Notes: a model not told the origin generated them from the sequence alone. Positions 10,260 to 19,987 are shown, counted from the stretch's first letter. The stretch: 64,000 bases of DNA from Diphasiastrum complanatum (GCA_029204225.1 CM055111.1:28912340-28976339), one strand, 5' to 3'. Program-made: numbers and translations.

Positions 10260-11005
10260 ACCCAGAAAGTTCAAACTACTTTGAAAATTAAAGACTTTAC
10301 TCTTATTGAAGGGCGGAGGTCTATGGCAATGGGTAGAACCAATAGAAAAGAAGCCAATAGCTACTCCTGGAAAAGAGCTTCAAGAACGGAGTTTAAAAAA
10401 TGACAAAGCTATAGCAATTATTGCGTCTTCAGTGCATGACAATATAATGCTAGATCTTACATCAATTTCAAACTCAAAAGATTTATGGGAAGAATTGCAA
10501 ACCAAGAATGAGACTCGATCTCGTTATCAGATCATGTTCTTGGAAGACCAATTAACTTACCTACAGTGGGACGACAAAGACCTGAACACATTTGTGCGAA
10601 AGATAAAAGACCTGTTTATTTCCTTGCAAAATTCTGGTGCAGAAAATATAATTAAAAAAAAAAAACAACATAGTTATTTTCCTTATTGGCAAAAGATGCG
10701 ACAATGACACTTCAAAAGGCAATAGACGGAGTTAAAGAGGAAGTAGAAGCTCGTGAACGCTATGACGACAATGGTGATTCCGAAAATGCTCTATTTACTC
10801 AGAAAAATAAATCTTCTAAGAAGTCTAAGTTTAAGAGGGAGTCATCTAAAAAGAATGAGTCTAAGACAAATGAACAACAATATGAAAAACAACGGAAGAA
10901 TTCTGGTGATAAGAAGATCTGCAACAGACGCAAAAGATCAGGTCACACAGAAGAACAATGTTGGTTAAGTCCAAAGATTGAATGCATTCATTGTCATTAA
11001 CTGGT
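10260..11005 (+). pseudogene. copia B gag and nucleocapsid
   Basis: LWQWVEPIEKKPIATPGKEL, then KAIAIIASSVHDNIMLDLTS and KDLWEELQTKNETRSRYQIM, are typical of plant copia gag (UBN2-type). DKDLNTFVRKIKDLF follows. After an A-rich frameshift near 10655, a Lys/Ser-rich segment leads to CNRRKRSGHTEEQC, a zinc knuckle whose second cysteine is lost, then ECIHCH. Gag formed the particle and is broken here. Confidence 0.7.
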
Positions 11006-11189
11006 CATGCAGCAGTAGACTATTATCAAAATCCCAGAAACAAAAAAGAATAGAATCAAAGCGAACCTTCAATTTCAAACTATGTCGAAGACAAAGCAGA
11101 ATGCTCCAGAGCGGCAAAAGACAGGGCAACAAGGAACTTAGCAGCTTATGTTAGTGCCGATCTATGTTGTTAATCTAATTCATTTCAAG

Positions 11190-11425
11190 AAGTAATACTT
11201 GATTCGGGAGCCACCTCACATTTTGTTTCCTCGAAACAAATATTGTCTAAGTACAAGAAGACGAACTATTCGAGATTCATTATACTTGGAGACGGTTCTA
11301 AGCACGTGGTTGATGGAATTGATGTACTATGGCTGGACACGAATCAGGGTGACAAGAAACTGGAGGAAGTTCTCTATGTCCCTACTCTTGATAAAGATTT
11401 TCTACCCGTAGCTAAGATAGTTGAT
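11190..11425 (+). pseudogene. copia B aspartic protease
   Basis: VILDSGATSHFVSSKQILSK has an intact D-S-G. KLEEVLYVPTLDKDFLPVAK is the usual C-terminal copia protease block. A frame change near 11250 interrupts it. The sequence then jumps to RNase H, so integrase and RT are deleted. Confidence 0.75.
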
Positions 11426-11439
11426 ACATGTATGTTATT

Positions 11440-11942
11440 CGAAGGAAGCTGGATTTTACATCGAATCTTACAATGGCGCAAGCTGGGCATCCATGAAAGA
11501 TGATAGCAAAAGTATTTCAGGAGGTTGTACTCTAGCATCTGGCATAGCCATACTATGGATAAGCAAGAAGCAAACAACAATAGCTCAATCTTCTTGTGAA
11601 GTGGAATATGTAGCAGCAGCCAAGATGGCAAACGAGCTAATCTGGATCAAACAGATGTTGGAAGGATTTGATGAATCTATTTCTGAACCTTATGTCTTGT
11701 TAATGGATAACACTTCAGCAATCTATCTTACGAAAGATCTTGTATTTCATTCAAAAACGAAGCACATAGCTATCAAGTATCATGTAATTCGGGACATAGT
11801 CGAGAAGAAGATACTGAAGACAGTCTTCATACCCACAGAGGAAATTACAGCTGATATCTTTATGAAGCCACTAAGTAAAGCTTTGTTCGAGAAGCAGCAA
11901 AGAAGATTGGGGTTAATCCAACTGCCCACTTTGAGAGGGAGT
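11440..11942 (+). pseudogene. copia B RNase H
   Basis: YNGASWASMKDDSKSISGGC, AQSSCEVEYVAAAKMANELI, LLMDNTSAIYLTKDLVFHSK and ITADIFMKPLSKALFEKQQR cover the whole copia RNase H. The open frame runs about 170 residues without a stop and ends in a GAGAGGGA purine tract just before the LTR at 11943. It is fused to protease sequence at about 11440. Confidence 0.8.
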
Positions 11943-12868
11943 TGTAGAACACCTGATCAGACAGATCTTGATTCTACTAACAAAGTGTGCAGTTTACTTG
12001 ACAAAGGATGAGAAAGAGATGAACGTGAACTCGAAACATTTTTTATTCGTGATCAACTCGAAGGATTTGCGAAGGATTTGCGAAATTTATCTTGTAGTCA
12101 ACTTGAAAGATTCGCGAAACAGTTTCTTGTAGAAGCTCGTGGTTTTTTTCTTGTTGAAGCTTGAAAGATTCGTGAACAGAATCTTGTCATGAAATATTCT
12201 GTTTCTTGTTCAGACCTCAGATGTCATGAAATTGTTGCGAACAATTCGTAAAATCTTCTGGATTCTTCTTCAAGCTCACCTGTCGTGAAACTGTCGTGAA
12301 CAATTCATGAGAGACGAAAATATTGCGAAGAGACAAGTGTCGCGAACAATTCGCAAAACACAAAGCCGAGATGAAGAGATGGATTTTCGCAAATAATTCG
12401 CGAACAAAATTTATTCGACCCTAGAAACAGAGCGTCTATTTGAATATCAACCATCGTAAACGATTAGATATCTACTGTTACAGCATTAAAAGGCCAAAAG
12501 ACCTATAGATAAAAGGCCAAAAGACCTATTCTGTAGCAATATAAATACATGTGCACTACTCGTTGTAACTCACTCAATCAGAGACACAACAACGAGATAA
12601 GACAACAAGAGATGTATATTGATGATTCAGATTCAAAGTTATATAAATTCGTTTTTGATCAATAGTTTCTTATTGTCTCAAAATTGTCTTATGTTATCTC
12701 TTAATTCCACATATAAATATAATTTTTGCACGCATATTCAATGAGAGCTCATACTGTTCTATTAGTATATAGATCAGATAAAGACCCGATTGAAGACACT
12801 GATATTAGTTTGATTTATTCAACTTTTCCCGTGTTCTATGTGGAAGAATAATTACTATTTCTTCTACA
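11943..12868 (+). repeat. copia B full LTR, 926 bp
   Basis: Bounded by TGTAGAA at 11943 and TTCTACA at 12868, a perfect 7-bp inverted terminus. It follows a purine tract and precedes a primer-binding site, so it acts as 3' LTR for one unit and 5' LTR for the next. A TATAAATA promoter box is at 12540-12547. TTCGCGAA or TTCGTGAA palindromes lie at 12111, 12169 and 12397. Confidence 0.8.
12540..12547 (+). promoter_or_regulatory. TATA box of the copia B LTR
   Basis: TATAAATA lies in the second half of the LTR, where the U3/R border is expected. The 5' LTR copy has decayed here (ATTTAAAT). Confidence 0.45.
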
Positions 12869-13345
12869 GTGGTATCAGAGCTTCCGGAATTAAATCTGAT
12901 ACAGTGGTATCAGAGCGTACAGGTTCAAAGCTGATACAATGATATTAGAACGAATCGGAGTTGATACAGTGGTATCTTCGCACCCGTCTCAGCATTCTTC
13001 ATACATCCATCAGCAAGCCGCTATCTGGAGTGATTCAGAAAATAGAAGATGTCGTCGATCATCAATATTTAAGCTAAGATCACTACACCCATAAAGTTCA
13101 AACTACTTGATTTGGAGATTAAAGATTTCACTCTTATTGAAGGGCGAAGGTCTATGGCAATGGGTAGAACCAATAGAGAAGAAACTAGTAGCCACTCCTG
13201 GCAAAGAACTTCGAGAATGGAGTTTAAAAAATGACAAAGCTATAGCAATTATTGCGTCTTCAGTGCATGACAATATAATGCTAGATCTTACATCAATTTC
13301 AAATGCAAAAGATTTATGGGAAGAATTGCAAAACAAACATAGTTG
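12869..13345 (+). pseudogene. second copia B unit: primer-site array and gag start
   Basis: The 35-bp primer-site array at 12870-12983 is followed by a leader and gag (LWQWVEPIEKKLVATPGKEL, then DNIMLDLTSISNAKDLWEEL). Homology with the first unit stops near 13340, after LQNKH. Everything downstream of that is missing. Confidence 0.7.
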
Positions 13346-14900
13346 CACTACGATTCTGAAAAAAAAAAATTTATTTTTTTTGTGTGGGCAATATGGGTAT
13401 CAAATGAAAACATTTATTAAGGGCGGTTCATTTATGTACATTGCCAAATGTTTCAAGTACAATGTGGTCCAACAGTACCTGTTGGATTCTATCAAGGTGT
13501 CTCCCTGTTGCTGCTCAAGGATGATCACCAATTACTACTACTTCACATAAATGGAAACGATTAAGAGATAAGGAGACGATTGGAAGTTTTAGAAGGAGGA
13601 ATAAAAAAAATGTGGCGATTTGGTGATTCTCAAACAGATTTGATGGTATGGCTCATGCATAGCATAGAAATCTAAGAGTTTAAATCCTCAACGACATGCA
13701 TAGAGCTTAGAGGTCAGATTATTCTGGTAGTCGTGTTCTATGTATAATTTCTCTATTCTAGAAGGATACTATTTCATGAACAATGGACAAAGAGTTGTTG
13801 TGAGATTCGAGCCCTGCCACGGTAAATTCTTCTGGGGATATCCATGGTTTATGTACAAGGACATGGCGGACAATCTACGTCACTTGCTATATGATATAGT
13901 CGCTCTGGATTCCTGCTTACGTGCAGAAATTCAAGCACAGATGTCTTTGTGCCATATGTTTCAGGATGATTTCCATGTTCTTGGAAGCCACTGTGCGCAG
14001 TACGAATTTTAGTTATAGTTTTGCCAATTCCTATTCAAAGTTAGACTTTTCGAATAAAGTAATATTTTTGTGTTGAATCCTTTGTGGTTAAAATGTTGCT
14101 GACAGGATTATGCAGACTGTTAGTAAATCTATCAAGCATATGTAGCGTTTGGATTGACGTAAAATTGACCTAAGGGCGAAATAGTATGCTCTTCTGTTGC
14201 AGCACAAGATATCGCAGAGTATTTCAGAGATTTTGAGAGACTCTGAAGACACTTTGAATTTCAGCACCAGGACATTGAACCCCCAGATGGACCAAAAAGA
14301 TTCAAATTTAGGCTCCCTTGATGGGAAACAATGGAAGACTCTTAATTTTTTGCTCTGAACTTTTCCTCTTTTACTACTTTCATGATTGTGTTTTCTAGAG
14401 CTTCAGATTTCTAAGTGCTTGCATGCTGTCAAGCTATGCATCACTTTTTTTCAATCATCATTAGAAGTAGAAAACTAATGGCTAAAGTCTTGGGATAACC
14501 AGGCAGATTTCTGGAACAGGTGAAATTACCCTACTAATCCATCTAACGGATTAGTCTCAGATCCTCAGATTAGTGCTTCTTCAATTTTTCCATGCACCTG
14601 TTTATTCTACCAAAATGAAATCTTGCTCACTGTTGCCATGGTACTACCAGCAATCTCTTCTTCAGACTCTGTTTCACCTATTTTTGTTGAGCACTTCGTT
14701 TACCATGCCTAAGTTTGTATGTATCGACTTTACCCAAGTGGTCTAATTACTTTCGTGAATTATTAGTTCTAAAAATTGCCAAGCCTTTATAGATAGTGGA
14801 GTTTTGTGTATGTGACTCAGCCTCTTAGATGTTATTTCCCTTCTGTTGGGCTTGTCTTCTTTGAACAGAAGAGAGCCTTTTTCAGTATAACCTTTTTGTA
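13345..14900 (+). other. unassigned stretch, possible host-derived sequence
   Basis: No retroelement motif is recognised. The longest plausible frame (13740-14012, starting ATG, 90 codons) contains RFEPCHGKFFWGYPWFMYKD and matches no family I know. The last 100 bp look like a pyrimidine-rich intron end leading to the exon at 14902. A weakly supported region. Confidence 0.3.
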
Positions 14901-14901
14901 G

Positions 14902-15042
14902 GTGGATGGCATTGTCAAGACAAATGTACCAGATGTTTATGTTGTGAGAGATGTTGCAACTTTCCCTTTGAGGCTCTATAGTGATATAAGGAGAGTTGAA
15001 CATGTCGATCATTCAAGTAAGTCAGCAATCCAAGCCATTCAG
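14902..15042 (+). pseudogene. monodehydroascorbate reductase, single exon fragment
   Basis: 47 codons are bounded by a splice acceptor (TTTTTGTAG) and a donor (CAG/GTTTGA). The translation contains KTNVPDVYVVRDVATFPLRL and RRVEHVDHSSKSAIQAIQ. This is the conserved FAD-binding segment of plant monodehydroascorbate reductase, which regenerates ascorbate with NAD(P)H. The invariant glycine of the usual VYAVGDVATFPL block is arginine here (VVRDVA), which should harm FAD binding. No other exon is found, so this is an isolated, unspliced gene fragment among transposons. Confidence 0.75.
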
Positions 15043-15177
15043 GTTTGATGCGGTTCACTCTCATGCTTTTATATGCATCGATTCCAAGTGCAGTGTATTG
15101 GGACGATTTCTAACTTTTGGAAATTTCTTACTGGTGTATTCTATTTTTCATAGCTTTTTTGGTAAGAAAGTGATGAC

Positions 15178-15520
15178 CTTTGAGATTTGGTGATATGCTT
15201 TGATAGTCCCATTTGTGTCTTGGTTCGCGAGTGGCATATTTCTTGTTGTTTTGATCCACATATCTAAAAAATTGCAACAAAACGTTAGACATAATCATCA
15301 TGAGGTTACTTGAGAGACGCATGAACTCTTCAAGAAGCAAAATCAATTTGAAACTCTTACCAATTTTAGAAAGCCATGTCCTTGAAGTATGAAATAACTG
15401 CCACTTTGGGATCGTACAATCTGATGTGCATAAATTAATGAGATCCATCCTACCTCCACCAAGAGTATCTCTCGAGGCAACATCATGAGGCGGAAACACA
15501 TGGGTATCAAAATAACTCCT
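15178..15520 (-). pseudogene. spliced host-gene-like fragment (SWIM/MULE-type?)
   Basis: The reverse strand has an open segment (FPPHDVASRDTLGGGRMDLI, about 15490-15361) ending at a strong donor (G/GTAAGAGTT), a 97-bp putative intron (15360-15264) with acceptor TTTTTTAG, and a second open segment. Splicing in phase gives MWIKTTRNMPLANQDTNGTI followed by KAYHQISK. The TN-x3-(E/K)-x2-H pattern resembles the region before the SWIM finger in plant MULE-related proteins; that is inference. It may be a host exon pair or DNA-transposon remnant. Confidence 0.35.
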
Positions 15521-15531
15521 AGTGGTGGCTT

Positions 15532-16173
15532 CTACAAGTGCAAGTCATTCATAGCAAAAAGTACTTTAGATAGAGAAAGAACTTTTGATGAAGAAAGCTC
15601 TAAGGGAATGGTCCCTATGCCTTCAATAGCACACTCATGATCATTTGTTGTGTAGATGGACTTCTTGGCTCCTTCATAAGGTGACATGGATGAAAAAGAA
15701 TGCTTGGAGCTACACATATGTGAAGAAGCTCCACTGTCGATATACCACGAACCAGCCTTCTTGAAAGGTGATGAAGAAAAACTCGAGACCATAAGAGATC
15801 CCTCTCCATCACTTGCATGAGCATCTTCCTTCTCTTCATTAGAAATGTTGGCTTGCTTGAATTGACTCTTCTGGCATAATGCCCCTTCTTGCCACAAAAG
15901 AAACACTTGATGTTTTTCTTCTTCTTCTTGGATGTGGAAGCTTGAGAGGACTCATCCTCTTCTCCGTTCTCCTTGGAAATAAGATTGTTCTTGCTTGAAG
16001 AGGATTGGTGTTGATTCTTACTTCTTGTCTTGTGCTTGTCTTTGGTAAAGAGAGCTTTACCATCAATGTTGAGAGACAGTCTTTCCCTTTTCAAGAGTTT
16101 ATACTCTTGTCTTGATTCTTAAAAAATGAGCACACTTTGGAGTGCTTCCAAACTTGGTAGCTCCTCCTTAATG
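15532..16173 (-). pseudogene. copia C gag tail, nucleocapsid and protease
   Basis: A Lys/Ser-rich segment leads to IKCFFCGKKGHYARR, a CCHC knuckle whose last cysteine is lost by a frameshift near 15860. GSWYIDSGASSHMCSSKHSF follows with D-S-G intact, then AIEGIGTIPLELSSSKVLSL. Homology stops at about 15530, just where integrase should start. Confidence 0.7.
16156..16173. repeat. 18-nt target-site duplication, left copy
   Basis: GGTAGCTCCTCCTTAATG is identical to 16257-16274. The two flank an 83-bp insertion in copia C gag. Removing the insertion and one copy restores a continuous gag frame reading VAIKEELPSLEAL. Confidence 0.85.
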
Positions 16174-16256
16174 CTTCTTGGTTTCCAAGAGGAGGCTCGA
16201 ACCTGGGACCAAAGAAACTTTGGATGCCAAGCTAACCAGCTGAGCCAACCCTGTTG
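16174..16256 (-). mobile_element. 83-bp tRNA-derived retroposon (SINE-like)
   Basis: The reverse strand has an A-box-like TGGCTCAGCTGG followed by TTAGC, and a B-box-like GGTTCGAGCC about 45 bp later, the internal RNA polymerase III promoter spacing of tRNAs. Identical 18-nt direct repeats flank it, the mark of target-primed or nick-primed retroposition. The acceptor stem does not pair, so it is not a working tRNA. No poly(A) tail is seen. Its size is that of a whole tRNA, much shorter than most plant SINEs. Confidence 0.7.
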
Positions 16257-16274
16257 GGTAGCTCCTCCTTAATG
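16257..16274. repeat. 18-nt target-site duplication, right copy
   Basis: Identical to 16156-16173. Confidence 0.85.
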
Positions 16275-16768
16275 GCAACAAGGTTGTCATGTTCCTCCTT
16301 TAACCCATTAAGTATGACTTGAACAAGTTCATTTTGGTTGATGGAGTCTCCTATGCATGACAATTCTCTATGGAGGTCTTTAACTCTCATTACATAAGCT
16401 GAAGCACATTCATCACTTCTCTGTACACTTTAAAAAACTTGGTTTCTTAGTGTTAGAAGTCTAGAAGTATTCTTTGCCTCATAGATGGACTTGAGAGTAT
16501 CCCAAGCATCTTTGGCATTAGTACAAGCACCAATTTCTCTTAAGATGTCATTTGAGACATTCATCTTAATATAATGTAGAGCAATCCTAGCTCTCTTTTT
16601 GTAATTTGGAATTTCTTGAGGAATTTGTGGTTCTTCTTCAATGCCAAGTACAATATCCATCACATCTTGTAGTATTAAGACAAATTCCATTCTAACCTTC
16701 CAAATTGAGTAATTGGAGGTTGACAATCTTTCACTTGCTTCTAATAGAAAGACACCCATTGAAGTCAT
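16275..16768 (-). pseudogene. copia C gag, N-terminal part
   Basis: GVFLLEASERLSTSNYSIWK, KKRARIALHYIKMNVSNDIL and CTNAKDAWDTLKSIYEAKNT are the typical copia gag (DUF4219/UBN2) blocks. ATG at 16768 gives MTSMGVFLLEASERL. A frameshift near 16430 is followed by NQNELVQVILNGL. The tRNA-like insertion then interrupts the frame. Confidence 0.75.
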
Positions 16769-17506
16769 AAAGAATGATGGAAATCAAAAAAAGATGGATG
16801 AAAGAATTGCTTATCTTCTCACTATAGGAACCAATCAAGGGTAAAAACCAGATCCTATGTAAGACTAAGCAAAAAACTGTGAGATAGATCTCACTAGCTT
16901 GACAATCTCTCTAAAACAAGATTTGAATCATAAAAAAAGATGAAGTATGGCAAAAGTTATGGTTCTCTGAATTTCACATGTCTGAAATACTCCAAAAATG
17001 TCAAATAGACTCAAATACAATCTATTTGTATGAAACAATTTTCCTAGAACCTATAATTTTTGTCTAAATCACATATAGATGAGATTGTTCAACTTCTGGA
17101 TGATTTTTGTGATCATTCAAGCAATAAATGACATGTACACATGATTTGCCACAGGTCTAGGCGCCCTACCTACGACTCTTCAAAAGCTTATAACTTCTGA
17201 TTGGCTTATTCAACTGTCATGATTCAAATTGCATCAGATTCTACACATTTCTAGCTTCCTAGTGAGCTAATTTGCATGAAATTTGGATCTAAGGTGAGAG
17301 AGAACCACCAAACTGAAAATGGGCGGATTTCACATGTGCCAGCACTTGAAATTCCATACAGTACCTGATCTGGACCATTCAAAGTGGTTTGAAGCTATAA
17401 ATCACCAGAAAACTACAAACTAGCTAGAAAGTAGAATTTAGACAATTCCTAGCTTGAAATCTGATCAAATCTGCAAACTTTTTTATTATATTTGCTTGTA
17501 AATTAG

Positions 17507-17518
17507 GCTCTGATACCA
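17507..17518 (-). other. primer-binding site of copia C
   Basis: The reverse strand reads TGGTATCAGAGC immediately after the LTR terminus GAATTCAGCA. It is complementary to the 3' end of initiator tRNA-Met. Confidence 0.8.
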
Positions 17519-17937
17519 TGCTGAATTCACACACGTGGGATGCCCTACACATGTACTTTAGATCTCCTAAGCCCAATAATACCATAAAGATCAAACTAGC
17601 ATTGGTTGTCAATAGGAAAGCTGATCATACAAGAAATATTATTGTGTTACAAGCAAGATCTGTCAACAAAACATAAGACTAAGCATAATAAATGCCTCAA
17701 CTTGGCTAGAGAGAGAAAATAGAAAGTACAAAACTCGTGTAGAGAGAGGGCACAAAGAGCTTGTCTCCAAATTTGCAATTCACACAAATTTCATCATCTT
17801 CTCAATGAGAGTACATCACATATATATAGATCCATGGACTCCTTTCCTTCTTTGAGTTGAATTGGAGTTGTGAATCCACCTCTCAAGCTATCTAGACTTA
17901 TTCAAGCCACCTCACTATGTCTAATTGTGCCACCTAG
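17519..17937 (-). repeat. copia C 5' LTR, reverse orientation, truncated
   Basis: It is the inverted counterpart of 19569-19987, roughly 93% identical in the stretch compared by eye. The left end is the intact LTR 3' terminus next to the primer site. The other end stops at the shared bases TAGGTGGCAC, about 190 bp short of the LTR start. It contains a TATATATA segment near 17820. Confidence 0.85.
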
Positions 17938-19225
17938 GTTAACAAAAAATCTTATTAGTGTTGGGCAATTGTCTGATAGTGGACTAGATGTGAATTTCAA
18001 TGTTGATACATGTACAATCAAGAAGCATGATGAGATCCTTGCATTTGGGTCTAGATATGGTGGAATCTACAAGCTTGATCCCAAAGAGTATGCTAACTCT
18101 TGTGATGGTGCTTTTGCTTCTCATATCTCTTTGGAGGAACTTTGGCATAGAAGCTTGGGACATCCTAACTATAGTTCTATGGTGTCCATGGTCAAGAAAG
18201 CCAAAGCTATTGGCTTGCCTAATCTTATCTCCAAGAATTTCAAGCCATGTGAGGCTTGTGCCATATCTAAGTCTCATACGAAGCCTTTTTCAAAGTCATC
18301 TATCAAGACTACACATCCATTGGAGCTCATACACTCGGATGTGCACTTCTCATCTTCAAAGAGCAAGGGTGGTGCTACTTGCTTTGTAACTTTCATTGAT
18401 GATTTCACTAGATTTACTTGGGTATATCTTCTAGCTTCAAAGTCTATGGTGTTTGACTATTTCCTAAAGTTCAAAGCTCTAGTTGAAAAACAATTTTCAT
18501 ACAAAACCAAGATTCTTAGAAGTGATGGAGGTGGTGAGTACACTTCCAATAAATTTCATGATTATTGTGAGCTTGAAGGCATTAAAAGGGAGTTTTCTTG
18601 TGCATATACACCTTCTCAAAATGGGGTGGCTGAAAGAAAGAACAAAATATTGTGTGAATGTGCCAAAACCATTAGAATTGTGGCATCCTTGCCAAAAGTC
18701 TTTTGGGGTGAGGCCATCAATTCTTCAAACTATCTTTGCAATCGACTCCCTCATGTTGCACTTGGAGGAAAGTCACCATATGAGGCAATTTATTTGAAGA
18801 GACCTAAGGTTGATCACCTTAGAGTATTTGGATGCATATGCTTTGTCCACATTCCCTTGGAAACGAGAAAGAAGGATGATCCTTGTGCAAGCAAAGGAGT
18901 AATGGTTGGATATTCATCCAACAAGAAAGCCTATCGAATCTACATGCTCTCTACTTCTAAAGTAATTGATAGTAGAGATGTAGTTTTTCATGAAGAAGAA
19001 AAGTCCAATCTTGGAGGGGCCGAGATCAAGCAACCTCAAAATCTATCACCTTTTGTTATTGAAGACAATGAACATATGGAGGAGCTGAGATTTGAAGATG
19101 GAAGTCCTCAGATTTTCACTCCTAGAAGATCCATGAGGGAGAGATTCGAGCCCAAGAGGCTCACTTATGATGACAAAGGAAAGAAGTGGCACACCATTTG
19201 TAAGGAAAAAGCTCATTGGAGGTGA
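17938..19225 (+). pseudogene. copia C integrase (nearly intact)
   Basis: About 430 codons are open. The zinc domain is complete (ELWHRSLGHPNYSSM and CEACAISKS). The catalytic triad is present: LIHSDVHFSS, LRSDGGGEYTS, and NGVAERKNKIL. The C-terminal block HLRVFGCICFVHIPLETRKK and SRDVVFHEEE are intact. The frame ends after SMRERFEPKRLTYDDKGKKW, where RT should start. It is the best-preserved copia integrase in the window but has no start of its own. Confidence 0.85.
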
Positions 19226-19358
19226 AATCAACTTAAAACATGTCGACACATCTTCATGTATTGCTGATCTTCTCACAAATCCACTTTGCAAAAGTGCCTT
19301 CTCAAAGCATAGGTCTAATCTTGGTCTTATCTCAAGATCGATGCTTGATCCACATTAG
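19195..19358 (+). pseudogene. copia C RNase H tail
   Basis: In the adjacent frame KKLIGGEINLKHVDTSSCIA followed by DLLTNPLCKSAFSKHR is the C-terminal copia RNase H block. It is joined directly to integrase-linker sequence, so RT and most of RNase H are deleted. Confidence 0.7.
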
Positions 19359-19376
19359 ATACATTTTTAGGAGGAG

Positions 19377-19987
19377 TGTCAAAATATTGGAAAAATCTAT
19401 CTAATGTTGTGAGTAGGGGTCCTAAAAATGCCAAAGATGAATTAAGCTCTTTTGGCTTAGTAAAGACCCATCTTAGAATAAAATATTCAAGGTAGGTAGA
19501 AGTAGAAACTCGAGCTACCATAGGATTTGCCATTTGTACTTTACATGCCACATTTAATGCATGAAAAGAGTAGGTGGCACAATTAGACATAGTGAGGTGG
19601 CTTGAATAAGTCTAGATAGCTTGAGAGGTGGATTCACAACTCCAATTCAACTCAAAGAAGGAAAGGAGTCCATGGATCTATATATATGTGATGTACTCTC
19701 ATTGAAAAGATGATGAAATTTGTGTGAATTGCAAATCTGAGACAAGCTCTTTGTGCCCTCTCTCTACACGAGTTTTGTACTTTCTATTTTCTCTCTCTAG
19801 TCGAGTTGAGGCATTTATTATGCTTAGTCTTATGTTTTGTTGACAGATCTTGCTTGTAACACAATAATATTTCTTGTATGATCAGCTTTCCTATTGACAA
19901 CCAATGCTAATCTGATCTTTATGGTATTATTGGGCTTAGGAGATCAAAAGTACATGTGTAGGGCGTCCCACATGTGTGAATTCAGCA
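19377..19987 (+). repeat. copia C 3' LTR, 611 bp
   Basis: It starts TGTCAAAATATTGG after the purine tract AGGAGGAG (19369-19376) and ends TGAATTCAGCA. The last 419 bp are the inverted partner of 17519-17937. A TATATATA box lies near 19678. Confidence 0.85.

Larger units (their letters stand above)
9440..13345 (+). mobile_element. Ty1/copia family B: LTR-internal-LTR-internal array
   Basis: A 5'-truncated LTR (9440-10035) is followed by an internal region (10036-11942), a full LTR (11943-12868) and a second internal region beginning with the same primer-binding site (12869-13345). The LTR termini are TGTAGAA and TTCTACA. Two elements therefore share one LTR, the expected outcome of LTR-LTR recombination between tandem copies. 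The first internal region lacks integrase and RT, and the second breaks off inside gag. Confidence 0.8.
15532..17937 (-). mobile_element. Ty1/copia family C, 5' half in reverse orientation
   Basis: Reading leftward from 17937: LTR (17937-17519), primer-binding site (17518-17507), leader, gag from 16768, nucleocapsid (about 15900) and protease to 15532. The outer part of the LTR is cut at 17937, where forward-strand integrase sequence of the same family begins. It is therefore back-to-back with the 3' half at 17938-19987. Confidence 0.8.
17938..19987 (+). mobile_element. Ty1/copia family C, 3' half in forward orientation
   Basis: It starts inside the protease tail (LTKNLISVGQLSDSGLDVNF), continues through a complete integrase, jumps to the last part of RNase H near 19200 (RT deleted) and ends with a purine tract and a full LTR. 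It is joined head to head with the reversed 5' half at 17937. Confidence 0.85.
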
